DNA of 64,000 bases from Miltoncostaea oceani. Its GTDB lineage: Bacteria; Actinomycetota; Thermoleophilia; Miltoncostaeales; Miltoncostaeaceae. The position numbers and the translations under genes are program-made. Of the stretch, positions 51,787-59,845 are shown piece by piece. The stretch lies in assembly GCF_018141545.1 (NCBI RefSeq), contig NZ_CP064357.1, positions 620,001 through 684,000 of the forward strand, in the 5' to 3' direction. Position 1 is the stretch's first letter; every line of letters begins with the position of its first letter. The notes under the pieces are model-generated. The model had not been told where the DNA came from and searched no databases. It worked only from the letters and a program-made list of their open reading frames with translations.

Positions 51787-51805
51787 ACCATACCACCTCT
51801 GTCAA
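51787..51805 (-). promoter_or_regulatory. Promoter candidate of the attenuated tRNA operon
   Basis: TATGGT (51792-51787) is a TAnnnT -10 box placed so that transcription could start at the leader ATG. TTGACA is also present (51805-51800) but only 7 bases from TATGGT, too close to be its -35. Either TATGGT works without a good -35, or TTGACA pairs with an unseen weak -10 near the ATG. The lipoprotein gene at 51929 is divergent from it. Confidence 0.55.
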
Positions 51806-51928
51806 CCAGTGCATGTCTCGGGGCGGTACGTCTGTCGCGGAGATTCATGTCCCCGGTGGCGACTAGGCTGCCGGCGGCCCTGCGAGGGCCTGCTCTTGCG
51901 AGTCCAGCGACCCGACGGGGAGGAACGA

Positions 51929-52570
51929 ATGAGGCGACCGTGGGATTCCGGAGGGGCGGCGAACCTCGCCGCCTGGGCGGCCCTGATTGTCCTCGCCGGC
52001 CTGCTCCTCTCAGGGTGCGGAGGTTCGGATTCGGAGGCGTCGGTCTCCGTGCGGACGGTCACCGTGACCGAGGGCTCGGACGCGGCCGCCGAGGCACCGA
52101 GCGCCCAGGAGGGGGCGGAGGTCACCGAGGAGATCAACGGGCGGACCGTGTTGCCCAGGAAGATCGGTCAGACCGGGACCGACGGCGCGATCGCCTTCCG
52201 GGTTACCGCCCTCGGGCCGAGCGAGACGATACCGCTCGAGTACAGCGACCCGATCGCCGCTCCCTCGGGGGCCCGGTTGATTCTCGCGACCGTTGAGATC
52301 CGCAACGTGGGCAGCGTGAAGGTCGACCCCTTCTGCGGCAACACGGGCGCGATCTTGATCGACGATCAAGGCCGCAACTTCGAGGCCGACATGGACTCGG
52401 TGTCGATCACCGGCAACTCCATCTGCACGGGGGTCCAGCCTGGCTTCCGCTCCACGGAGAAGTTGGCCTTCGCGATACCGGACGGGGCGAAGGTCTCCGC
52501 CCTCGCCCTCTGGGACCGGGATGAGGCCGATGACTACGAGGGGATGACCTACGTGCGCTTCAGCCGCTGA
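51929..52570 (+). CDS. DUF4352-type lipoprotein
   Basis: About 213 aa from ATG 51929 (GAGGAACGA before it). Signal peptide with lipobox LLLSGC-GGSDSE. After an acidic linker, the domain from about residue 95 (IAFRVTALGPSETIPL...GARLILATVEIRNVGSVKVDPFC, LIDDQGRNFEADMD, STEKLAFAIPDGAKVSALALWD) matches the DUF4352 immunoglobulin-like fold found in exported lipoproteins of Gram-positive bacteria. Two Cys (FCGN, SICTG) may form a disulfide. Role unknown. Confidence 0.85.
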   Translation: MRRPWDSGGAANLAAWAALIVLAGLLLSGCGGSDSEASVSVRTVTVTEGSDAAAEAPSAQEGAEVTEEINGRTVLPRKIGQTGTDGAIAFRVTALGPSETIPLEYSDPIAAPSGARLILATVEIRNVGSVKVDPFCGNTGAILIDDQGRNFEADMDSVSITGNSICTGVQPGFRSTEKLAFAIPDGAKVSALALWDRDEADDYEGMTYVRFSR

Positions 52571-52621
52571 CGCAATGGGCGCCGGCCGGGCTCCTTGCGT
52601 CAGGGCCCGGCCGGCGGGCGA

Positions 52622-53995
52622 TCAGCGCAGGATGGGCAGACGCTCAGGTCCGATCCCGGGGAGCACACGGGCCGCCTCGACGCCCAGCCAGCTCTCGAGC
52701 AGCGTCGCGTAGACGTGTCGGAAGTCGGTCGTGACCCGCAGGTTCTTGTTCGGATCGAGTGAGCCCAGTCCGGGGAACTCGGATCTGATGCCGCCGTTGG
52801 CGTGGTCTCCGACGAGGAGCAGGAGGCCGCCGGCGCCGTGGTCGGTGCCGAGGCCGTCGTTGACCTGGGGGCGCCGGCCGAACTCACTCCAGACGAGTGT
52901 CATCACCCGGTCCGAGATGCCGCGCGCCTGGAGGTCGGCCTGCCAGGCGGCGAGGCTCGAGCCGAGATCCCCGAGCAGTCGCCGGTGGTCGTCGGGCTGG
53001 TCGTCGTGGGTGTCGAAGCCGCCGATCGACAGGGACGCCACGCGGGTGCCGAATCCCGCGCCGAGGATGCGCGCGAGGCCGGAGAGCTTCTTGCCGAGGT
53101 CCGTGTCGGGGTATCCCGCACGCCCCTTCTGCTTGGCGAGGGGCGCAAGCTTGTCCTGGACGTGGAAGGCGTTGTTGTAGGCCTGACGGGCCGCCGCGAG
53201 GCCGGCGGAGGGCCGCCCCCCACGCGCGGCCTGGCGGTAGGCCTCGGTGAAGTTTCGCTCCCACACTCCCGGCATCCAGAAGCCGACGCTGCCGGGGTCG
53301 TGGACCGTCGCCGTCGGCGCCCGGTGTGAGGCGAGGACCGGGTCGGGCGACCAGTCGACGCTGATGCCCTGGAGCGGGTTGCGCTTGGCTCCGAGCTCCT
53401 CGAGCGTGCGGCCGAGCCAGCCGCTGGTCGTCCGCGTCGGGCCGACGATCCCGCGGCGCCAGTAGGCGGATGAGCTGAAGTGGGATCCGTCGGGCTCCGG
53501 GTAATCGACGGCGGGGAGGACGCTGACCAGGCCCTGGTTGTAGAGACCCGAGAGGCCGCCGAGGGCCGGGTGCCAGCCGAAATCGGCTGAGTCCGGCAGC
53601 GCGATCGTCGTCTCCGGGGCGATCGCGAGGCCTCCGCGCAGCGGGGCGTAGCGGGGGTCGGTCAGCGGGACCAGAGTGTTCAGGCCGTCGTTACCTCCGT
53701 CGAGGTAAAGCGAGACGAGGATGCGCCCGGCGGGAGAGGCGGCGGCATCGGCCTGCGCTGCCTCGATCAGCTCCTTGGTGCCCATCGACCCGAGCGCGGC
53801 GCAGGCGACCCAGAGACCCACCCCGCGCTCGAGGATCTGCCGGCGCGTCATGCCATGGGAGGTGTCGACGCCGGCGAGGCCCTCGAGCGCCTCAACAGGC
53901 AGGGGCACCGCACGCCCGGCGCCGCGGCGGAGGAGGCTCCTGCGGGTGATGGCGTGGTCCTCACAGCCGGTGTGGGTCTGGTCATCGAAGGTCAT
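52622..53995 (-). CDS. DUF1501 family exported protein
   Basis: About 457 aa from ATG 53995 (GAGAGGAAG upstream). It matches DUF1501: ILVSLYLDGGNDGLNTLVPLTDPRYAPLR, PDSADFGWHPALGGLSGLYNQG, VDYPEPDGSHFSSSAYWRRG, GFDTHDDQ, DRVMTLVWSEFGRRPQVNDGLGTDHGAGGLLLLVG. These motifs make it a member of the alkaline phosphatase/sulfatase-like superfamily. RR motifs near the N-terminus (TRRSLLRRG, TRRQILERGVGLWVACAALG) suggest Tat export. It is paired with the DUF1800 gene 13 bases upstream, a known conserved pairing of unknown function. Confidence 0.93.
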   Translation of the reverse strand: MTFDDQTHTGCEDHAITRRSLLRRGAGRAVPLPVEALEGLAGVDTSHGMTRRQILERGVGLWVACAALGSMGTKELIEAAQADAAASPAGRILVSLYLDGGNDGLNTLVPLTDPRYAPLRGGLAIAPETTIALPDSADFGWHPALGGLSGLYNQGLVSVLPAVDYPEPDGSHFSSSAYWRRGIVGPTRTTSGWLGRTLEELGAKRNPLQGISVDWSPDPVLASHRAPTATVHDPGSVGFWMPGVWERNFTEAYRQAARGGRPSAGLAAARQAYNNAFHVQDKLAPLAKQKGRAGYPDTDLGKKLSGLARILGAGFGTRVASLSIGGFDTHDDQPDDHRRLLGDLGSSLAAWQADLQARGISDRVMTLVWSEFGRRPQVNDGLGTDHGAGGLLLLVGDHANGGIRSEFPGLGSLDPNKNLRVTTDFRHVYATLLESWLGVEAARVLPGIGPERLPILR

Positions 53996-54008
53996 GGTCG
54001 GCTTCCTC

Positions 54009-55373
54009 TCAGCACACCTGTGCGTCCGGTCCGGCGAGCAGCAGGTGCCGGAGGACCCGCTGACGCTCGGGGTAGTAGTGGCGGACCTCCCAGTCCTCGT
54101 GGCGGCCGGCCACCGACGTCCGCGCGTACCGCTCCAGCGCGGCCGTGGTGCTCGGACCGACTCGGGGCCGGCCCGTCGCCGCCATCGCGCTCCTGATGGC
54201 CGCGGCAGGGCTCTGGTTGCGACTGATCGACCCGTCCGGTGGGCCATCTCCGAGAAGCCGCGACGCCGCGTCGAAGCGTGCCTTGATTGTGCTCGTCGAG
54301 AGGAAGGCGGGGCCCGACTCCCAGCCGGCGACATTCGGAGGATGGAAGGGCACCTGCGCCATCTGCTCGAGCATCCAGACCCAGTGCTCTCCCTCCACCC
54401 GGGTGGCCGTCTGCCGGTGCATGCCGGCGACGTAGACGAAGGGCGGCTTGACCATGTCGGGCGCTTCCAGGTCCGCGTAGAAGAGGTCGGACATCAGGAT
54501 CGCCCGCAGCACCGGGCGGATCTGGGTGCCCGAGTCGCGGTAGCGGCGTACGAGCTTGTCGAGCAGGAGCCCCGGCAGCGGACGAGGGCTGAAGTAGCTC
54601 CAGAGCTTCGCGCACAGATACGGGGCGTGGTTGGGGTGGGACACGGCGATCCTGACCGTGTCGAGCGGTGCCCAGTTGCCGACCTGCCCGAGGATGTTCT
54701 TGGGTGTGTCGTCGTGGCGCCGCGGGTCGTAGCCGAAGGTCCTGGTGCGGCCGTCGTGGGTGAACCCTGTGAGCGCCCGCGCGGCCTCGCGGACATCGGA
54801 CTCGGTGTAGCCGTTGTTGACCCCGAGGGTGAAGAGCTCGAAGAGCTCCCGGGCGTAGTTCTCGTTCGGGGCGCGCTTGTGAGAACCGCTGAGGTTCAGG
54901 AATCGCTGCATCGCGCCGTCGAGGGTCATCGCCTTGGCGAGGTCCTCGAAGCGGCCGAGGGCCCCGGAGCGCAGGGTCGCGTATTGGGCGAGCATCAGGC
55001 CGGTGTCGCCCACTGAGTCGTTGGAGGTGGCGAAGTGGTCGTGCCAGTTGAAGGTCATCCGCTCGAGCAAGGGCTGGTTGGTGCGCGCCGCGCGGTCGAG
55101 CCACCAGAGAACGTCGTGCCCGTAGGCGTTCACCGGGTCGATCGGGGCGCCGTCCACACGTGCGGGCCCGGGCTTTGAGCGGAGCTCCGGGGCGCGGGCC
55201 TCGAGCAGGTGCTGCACGGTCCTCTCGAGACCGCGGGTGGCGTGGTGGTCGAGCTCAGCCGGTCCGGCGCCGAACCCCGCGCGCCACATCAGGCGCTCGA
55301 TCTTCTTGCGCTCCCGCGCGCGTCGCGCCGCCGCACGGGCGCGGCGTGCCTTCGGGGCGGGGCGGGAGCTCAC
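54009..55373 (-). CDS. DUF1800 family protein
   Basis: About 454 aa from GTG 55373, which overlaps the stop of the cupredoxin gene (GTGA). Family marks: HATRGLERTVQHLLEAR, LLERMTFNWHDHFATS, SHKRAPNENYARELFELFTLGVNNGYTESDVREAARALTGFT, PNHAPYLCAKLWSYF, PFVYVAGM, PPNVAGWESG. The N-terminus is basic and lacks a clear signal peptide. DUF1800 proteins regularly accompany DUF1501 partners; biochemical function is not known. Confidence 0.93.
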   Translation of the reverse strand: MSSRPAPKARRARAAARRARERKKIERLMWRAGFGAGPAELDHHATRGLERTVQHLLEARAPELRSKPGPARVDGAPIDPVNAYGHDVLWWLDRAARTNQPLLERMTFNWHDHFATSNDSVGDTGLMLAQYATLRSGALGRFEDLAKAMTLDGAMQRFLNLSGSHKRAPNENYARELFELFTLGVNNGYTESDVREAARALTGFTHDGRTRTFGYDPRRHDDTPKNILGQVGNWAPLDTVRIAVSHPNHAPYLCAKLWSYFSPRPLPGLLLDKLVRRYRDSGTQIRPVLRAILMSDLFYADLEAPDMVKPPFVYVAGMHRQTATRVEGEHWVWMLEQMAQVPFHPPNVAGWESGPAFLSTSTIKARFDAASRLLGDGPPDGSISRNQSPAAAIRSAMAATGRPRVGPSTTAALERYARTSVAGRHEDWEVRHYYPERQRVLRHLLLAGPDAQVC

Positions 55374-55807
55374 GAGCGGTCTCGGCGGGCCGGCGCCTTC
55401 TTGACCACGATCGTCGTCTCCATGCCGTGGGCACGGTGTCCGGTCAGCGAGCACCAGACCCGGTAGCGACCCGGGCCGAGGCGCACACGCACCTCGCCGA
55501 GTCCCTCGGAGGGGATGACCCGGCTGCGCGCGACGACCTTCCCGTTGGGACGTGAGATCACGACGTCGTGGTCGTCCTCTCCGATGTTCTTGATCTGGAG
55601 GCGGATCGGTCCCTCACGGAAGTTTGACCGCGAGAGGTTGAGCGCGAACTCGGTGGCGAAGGCGAGCGCCCGCTGGGGCGCCGGCTTCACAGGGGCGGAG
55701 GGACGAGCAGCGATGACGGGGCCGCTGGCGATCGCCGCCGTCCCGAGTGCGCCGAGCGCAAGTGCGGTGATAACGAGGCGGCGTCGTGTCCGTGGCGATG
55801 AGGCCAT
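55370..55807 (-). CDS. Secreted cupredoxin
   Basis: 145 aa. Signal peptide with basic start and hydrophobic core (RLVITALALGALGTAAIASGPVIAA). The mature domain has type-1 copper ligands in order: His80 (DDHDVVI), Cys119 (VWCSL), His124 (TGHRAHG) and Met129 (GME). It should bind copper outside the cell and carry electrons. Its coupling to the DUF1800 and DUF1501 genes suggests the three work in one exported oxidative system (inference). Confidence 0.88.
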   Translation of the reverse strand: MASSPRTRRRLVITALALGALGTAAIASGPVIAARPSAPVKPAPQRALAFATEFALNLSRSNFREGPIRLQIKNIGEDDHDVVISRPNGKVVARSRVIPSEGLGEVRVRLGPGRYRVWCSLTGHRAHGMETTIVVKKAPARRDRS

Positions 55808-55965
55808 CTCCGCACCATGCGAGGGTGCGCATCGACGTCAGGTCAATCCCCGACACCAAGGGTCCGCCACCGCTCATCCGACTACGTTCATCACGTGAGT
55901 CATCGGCTCCACTTGACCTGTCAGCGCCGATGCAGGCGGGCTCCGCCGCCGTAGCTTGAGTGGGC

Positions 55966-56841
55966 ATGCTCGACGCCCTCTACAGCCCCGACCTCTTCCT
56001 CGAGCCGCGTCTCGGGACCACCCATCGACTCGGCCCCAGTTGGTACCTGCCGGCGAGTGCGGGGCGTCCACTGATCGCCGCGGGGACGATGGACCACGGA
56101 GAAGCGAGCTGGCGCCTCGAGGCCATGAGCGGCACCTACGACCTGCTGCCTGCCCCGCTGAAGCCGGGGATCGCGTCGATCTGCGAGATCCGAAGGAGCT
56201 CCCAGAGGCGTTCCGGTGCGCACGAACCGGCCGAGCTCGCCAAGGCGGGTGGGAACACAGCCGATGCGGACACTCGCACGGGGCGCATCCGATTCCACGA
56301 GAGCCTCGTGAACAACGACACACAGCGCCTGTTCACCTCAGCCGTCCTCGCGCACGAGGCGATGCATGTCCTGGCCGGCTCCTACAACGCCAAGCTCACC
56401 CCAGCGCAGAGGCGCGAGTGGCGGACCGCGCTCATGGCGGACATGCGCCACGGGCGGCGGTTGGGACGACGCCTCCAGCCCCTCGCCCGCGAGATCATCC
56501 CGGGTCGCTCCATCTACCTCCACCTGGGTCCCATCGCCCAGGACCCGACGGACCTCGGTCTCGCACGCCACCTCCGGCTGGGAGGGCCGTGGCTGAGCGA
56601 CTATGTCGCTGTCATCCGGGCCAACTCGATCCGTCGGATCGCCGCCCATCACCGCGAGAAGGCCCGCGACGCGCGCTGGGTGGAGCATTGGGTCCAGCAG
56701 ACCGCCGATGCCGAGGATCTCGCCTGCGCCGCGGGCTACTGGCAGCTCTCACGGCTCTCGGGTGAGCTGTTCGACGGGTTCTCCTTCGAGCGCCTCTACC
56801 CGTTCAGGGCCGCCGTCCTGGGGCGCTGGCTCGCGCGCTGA
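55966..56841 (+). CDS. Hypothetical protein with HEAMH motif
   Basis: About 291 aa from ATG 55966; GTG 55960 is two codons earlier. No signal peptide. The middle contains LAHEAMHVLAGSYNAKL, an HExxH zinc-metallopeptidase-type motif (His-Glu-Ala-Met-His) in a helix. RIRFHESLVNNDTQRLFTS precedes it. The rest is helical and Arg-rich. A metal-dependent hydrolase is plausible but not proved, since the third ligand is not obvious. TAGCTT 8 bases before ATG 55966 may be a leaderless-type -10 box. Confidence 0.65.
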   Translation: MLDALYSPDLFLEPRLGTTHRLGPSWYLPASAGRPLIAAGTMDHGEASWRLEAMSGTYDLLPAPLKPGIASICEIRRSSQRRSGAHEPAELAKAGGNTADADTRTGRIRFHESLVNNDTQRLFTSAVLAHEAMHVLAGSYNAKLTPAQRREWRTALMADMRHGRRLGRRLQPLAREIIPGRSIYLHLGPIAQDPTDLGLARHLRLGGPWLSDYVAVIRANSIRRIAAHHREKARDARWVEHWVQQTADAEDLACAAGYWQLSRLSGELFDGFSFERLYPFRAAVLGRWLAR

Positions 56842-56867
56842 GCCCTCCTTGGGGCGCGAGTTGCAGA

Positions 56868-57203
56868 TCAGCCGGGAGGCCGTCCACCGCGCCGGGACGC
56901 GGCCTCCGCCTCCAAGGCGAGGACCTCGCGCCTGATCGAGCGAAGGCGCCGACGGCCGGAGAAGCCGACGACGCAGTGAGCGCCTTCGACGAGGAGGCTC
57001 ACTCCGCAGATCAGCGCGCCCACCACGAGCCACGGGTATCCGAGGACACCGTCGCCCTGGCGCACGAGGATGAGTCCGGCGCCGAGGAGGAACGCCCCGG
57101 ACAGCCACTCGGTGAGGTTGGTCCCGCTGACGCCTCGCCCTCGCTGGAAGAAGCGACGGACCCGCATGATCGCAGGACGGACATGGTCGAGCGCAAGAGG
57201 CAT
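56868..57203 (-). CDS. Small two-helix membrane protein
   Basis: 111 aa from ATG 57203. After a basic start (DHVRPAIMRVRRFFQRGRG), two hydrophobic segments (LTEWLSGAFLLGAGLILV; GYPWLVVGALICGVSLLVEGAHCVVGF) and a basic, Arg-rich helical tail follow. No Shine-Dalgarno; TATCGT (57215-57210) sits six bases before the ATG, so the mRNA is probably leaderless. Function unknown. Confidence 0.65.
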   Translation of the reverse strand: MPLALDHVRPAIMRVRRFFQRGRGVSGTNLTEWLSGAFLLGAGLILVRQGDGVLGYPWLVVGALICGVSLLVEGAHCVVGFSGRRRLRSIRREVLALEAEAASRRGGRPPG

Positions 57204-57209
57204 GCCCCC

Positions 57210-57215
57210 ACGATA
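57210..57215 (-). promoter_or_regulatory. TATCGT -10 box for a likely leaderless gene
   Basis: TAnnnT hexamer six bases before ATG 57203, with no Shine-Dalgarno at a useful distance. Confidence 0.5.
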
Positions 57216-57364
57216 CGACGGTGCGGCCGATGCGCCGGGTGTACCTCCGTCAACGACAACTCCGTCGATCCCGATCCGGACGGGGCGCTCGTCAGGGTTT
57301 CGCAGGCGCGGCACCCCCTCGAGACTGACATGCGAGAGGGCCGCGTTCGTCGGGGAACCGCACC

Positions 57365-57370
57365 TACTCT
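57365..57370 (+). promoter_or_regulatory. TACTCT -10 box for DUF1385 gene
   Basis: TAnnnT hexamer seven bases before GTG 57378. No Shine-Dalgarno precedes this GTG, again suggesting a leaderless start. Confidence 0.5.
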
Positions 57371-57377
57371 CCTGTCG

Positions 57378-58310
57378 GTGAGCGATGAGAACGACCGCCC
57401 TGATGAGGCGACCCGCGCGCGCCTTGTCGGCGGCAGCGCCCTCCCCTTCGGCGTGATGATGCGCGCCGGCGACAGGATCTCTGTCTGCGTCAGGCGACCT
57501 GATGACTCGCTGGCGGTGCGTGGATTCACTGCGCCGACACCTTGGCTGTCGCGGCACCGCCTCGCGCGCCTGCCGGGGATCCGCGCCCTCTTCTCGATTC
57601 GCGCCTCCGGGACCAGCGCCAAGAGGGCCTTCGAGGTCATGGCGGATCTGATCGAGGAACCCCGCGAGACCGATCGCACCCCTCCCTCGCGTCCCATGGT
57701 CGCCCTGGCGGCGGTGGCCGGGGGCCTGATCGGCCTCTCCCTCCAGTTCCTCCTGTTCCGCCTCGGCCCCCTCGTACTCGCCAAGGAGGCCGGCCTGACC
57801 GGTGCGGCGTTCATCCTCGCTGAGGCGACACTGCGCGTGGCGTTGCTGCTCGGCACGCTGCGGCTGATCGCCCTCGCGCCCAGGTCTCGGAAGCTCCTCG
57901 CCTACCACGGCGCCGAGCACCAGGCGATCGCCGCGCACGAGGCCGGCGGCCCCCTGACCGCAGCCCACGCCGGGCGCTTCAGCCGCTTCCACCCGCGCTG
58001 TGGAACCAGCTTCCTGATCGGCTCGGCGCTGATCTCGATTCCGATCTACGGAGCGATCCTCGCCCTCACCGGGGCGTTCAGCTACACGGCGCTGATCCTG
58101 ACCCGGATCATCTGCGCGCCGTTCATCACCGCGATCGCCCTCGAGGGCCAGCGACTGGTCTCCAAGGGGTCGGGCCGGACCGCCCGCATCCTGCGGATGC
58201 CGGGGATGACAGCCCAGCGCCTGACGACTGCAGAGCCCGGACCGCGTGAGCTCGAGGTCGCCTGCTGCGCCCTGGACGACGCGCTGCGGGCCGGCTCACC
58301 GTCGCGCTAG
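57378..58310 (+). CDS. DUF1385 (YqhQ-like) membrane protein
   Basis: About 310 aa from GTG 57378. The family marks are VGGSALPFGVMMRAGDRISVCVR near the start, LLAYHGAEHQAIAAHEAG (His/Glu-rich putative metal site), RFHPRCGTSFLI, and several transmembrane helices (PMVALAAVAGGLIGLSLQFLLF, LIGSALISIPIYGAILAL, LILTRIICAPFITAIAL). DUF1385 proteins are predicted metal-dependent membrane enzymes conserved in Gram-positive bacteria; the reaction is unknown. Its stop codon overlaps that of the convergent LCP gene (shared CTAG at 58307-58310). Confidence 0.9.
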   Translation: MSDENDRPDEATRARLVGGSALPFGVMMRAGDRISVCVRRPDDSLAVRGFTAPTPWLSRHRLARLPGIRALFSIRASGTSAKRAFEVMADLIEEPRETDRTPPSRPMVALAAVAGGLIGLSLQFLLFRLGPLVLAKEAGLTGAAFILAEATLRVALLLGTLRLIALAPRSRKLLAYHGAEHQAIAAHEAGGPLTAAHAGRFSRFHPRCGTSFLIGSALISIPIYGAILALTGAFSYTALILTRIICAPFITAIALEGQRLVSKGSGRTARILRMPGMTAQRLTTAEPGPRELEVACCALDDALRAGSPSR

Positions 58311-59845
58311 CGGCAGCTGGTCGCCATGGTCAGCATCGTCTTGTCCGAGAGGTCGCCGCGCAGGGTGTTCGTCAGCCAGACCGTCGTCGCGCCCTGGGTG
58401 AAGGCGACGACGCGCAGGTGCCCGGCATCGCGGTAGAGCCGGTACCGGCGGCCGTCGATGGTGCGCGTCTCGTGCGGCTGGTCGAGGATCGGCGGGCGGT
58501 CCCAGGCGCTCCACATCCAGAGGAAGCTGCGGCCTGAGCCGAGGCTCCCGGCAAGGGCGATCGAGGGCTTGTTGTTCAGCCGGTAGCTGCGGTGGTTGTC
58601 CTCCAGGTAGCTGGAGCCCACCGGCCGGCGCGCCGGCGCACACACCGCAAGCCCGCCGGCATCCGCCGACAGGCCTTCCAGGAGCGCGGCCGCCTGTCCC
58701 CCGTCGTCGCCCGTCCCGTCAGCGGCCACGGCGCGATCCTCGCGGGTGGAGCCCTCGACTCCGCTCCCCTCTCGGGAGGCCTGGGGAACCGGCTCGCGCG
58801 GGGCGCTCGGGTCATGCCAGGCCCGCATGACCTCCTGGACCTCCTCTGGGTCGGCGTAGAGGTAGTAGCGCCCGTCGGACTCGAGCCCGCCCGTGGTGGG
58901 GATGGTGAAGCGGTACACCCGGTCCGGGGCGACGTCGCGGACGGCGTTGACGAGGTCGATCAGCTCCGTCAGGGATGAGATGTCGCTGGTCGTGGCGTCG
59001 GCAGTGGCCTCGAGGACGTTGCGCAGCTTTCCGGGGTTGCTCGGCCCGAGAGTGGTGGAGAGGACCCTCTTGAGCTCGGAGAGGAACATCTGCTGGCGGG
59101 CCTGGCGGAAGTAGTCCGAGTCGGTGTGGCGGAAGCGCGCGAAGCTGAGAGCGTCCGCGCCCTCGAGCTTCTGGTAGCCGACCTCCAGGTCGATATCCGC
59201 GTAGTTGTTCTCCGCCGAGCCGTCGTTGCGGTTGAAGTACCGCTGGTCCACTGACAGGTAGACGCCGTCGAGTGTCTCGACGAGCTTCTGGAAGCCGGCG
59301 AAGTCGACCACGGCGAAGTGGTCGATGCGCACCTGGAAATAGTCGCGCACGGTCTCGATCGTGAGCGCCGGGCCGCCGATCGAGTAGGCGCCGTTGATCT
59401 TGAAGTCCTGGTGCTTGGGGATCGGCACCTTCAGGTCCCTGGGGATCGACAGCAGCGAGATCGTCCCCTTCGCGTCATCGAGGCGGGCGAGGATCAATGT
59501 GTCCGAGTTGCCTCCGGAGCTGGTACGGGTGTCCGACCCGATCAGCAGGACGTTGGTCGTCTGCTGAGCGCCGGCGGGAGCGGGAAGATCGACCTCGGCC
59601 GACCCGGGCGCCCCCGTGCCGAGGAAGGGCAGGGTCGCATCTACGACCGCGGCCTTGTCCCCGGATCCGAAACGGTCCACGAGCCTCTCCCCCTGCCACC
59701 AGGCCCAGCCGGCGACACCGCCTCCGATCAGCAGGAGGGCGCATGTGAGCGCGCCGAGTCCGCGGAGGATGCGAGCGCCCCGTCTCCGTCTGCGCGGTGA
59801 GGTGGTCGGCGCCGAAGCGATCACCGGCGGCTGGTCGAGCCTCAC
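58307..59845 (-). CDS. LytR-CpsA-Psr (LCP) family cell-wall ligase
   Basis: 512 aa, GTG start overlapping the upstream stop (GTGA). A basic cytosolic start (SPRRRRRGARILRG) and one transmembrane helix (LGALTCALLLIGGGVAGWAWW) precede an extracellular LCP domain: TNVLLIGSDTRTSSGGNSDTLILARLD, ISLLSIPRDLKVPIP, KINGAYSIGGPALTIETVRDYF, IDHFAVVDFAGFQKLVETLDGVYL, DALSFARFRHTDSDYFRQARQQMFL. These include the conserved Arg/Asp residues for binding polyprenyl-phosphate. LCP enzymes attach glycopolymers to peptidoglycan. About 160 extra C-terminal residues form an additional extracellular domain with Cys. Confidence 0.93.
   Translation of the reverse strand: MRLDQPPVIASAPTTSPRRRRRGARILRGLGALTCALLLIGGGVAGWAWWQGERLVDRFGSGDKAAVVDATLPFLGTGAPGSAEVDLPAPAGAQQTTNVLLIGSDTRTSSGGNSDTLILARLDDAKGTISLLSIPRDLKVPIPKHQDFKINGAYSIGGPALTIETVRDYFQVRIDHFAVVDFAGFQKLVETLDGVYLSVDQRYFNRNDGSAENNYADIDLEVGYQKLEGADALSFARFRHTDSDYFRQARQQMFLSELKRVLSTTLGPSNPGKLRNVLEATADATTSDISSLTELIDLVNAVRDVAPDRVYRFTIPTTGGLESDGRYYLYADPEEVQEVMRAWHDPSAPREPVPQASREGSGVEGSTREDRAVAADGTGDDGGQAAALLEGLSADAGGLAVCAPARRPVGSSYLEDNHRSYRLNNKPSIALAGSLGSGRSFLWMWSAWDRPPILDQPHETRTIDGRRYRLYRDAGHLRVVAFTQGATTVWLTNTLRGDLSDKTMLTMATSCR

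Noticed and set aside
51800-51805. TTGACA as the -35 box paired with TATGGT
   Set aside because: The two hexamers are only 7 bases apart, too short for a sigma-70 promoter; I keep TATGGT as the -10 candidate and leave the -35 unresolved.
51763-52296. Plus-strand open frame across the tRNA-operon leader
   Set aside because: It has an Arg/Gly-rich noncoding composition and overlaps the lipoprotein gene in another frame; the minus-strand leader ORF with terminator explains the region better.
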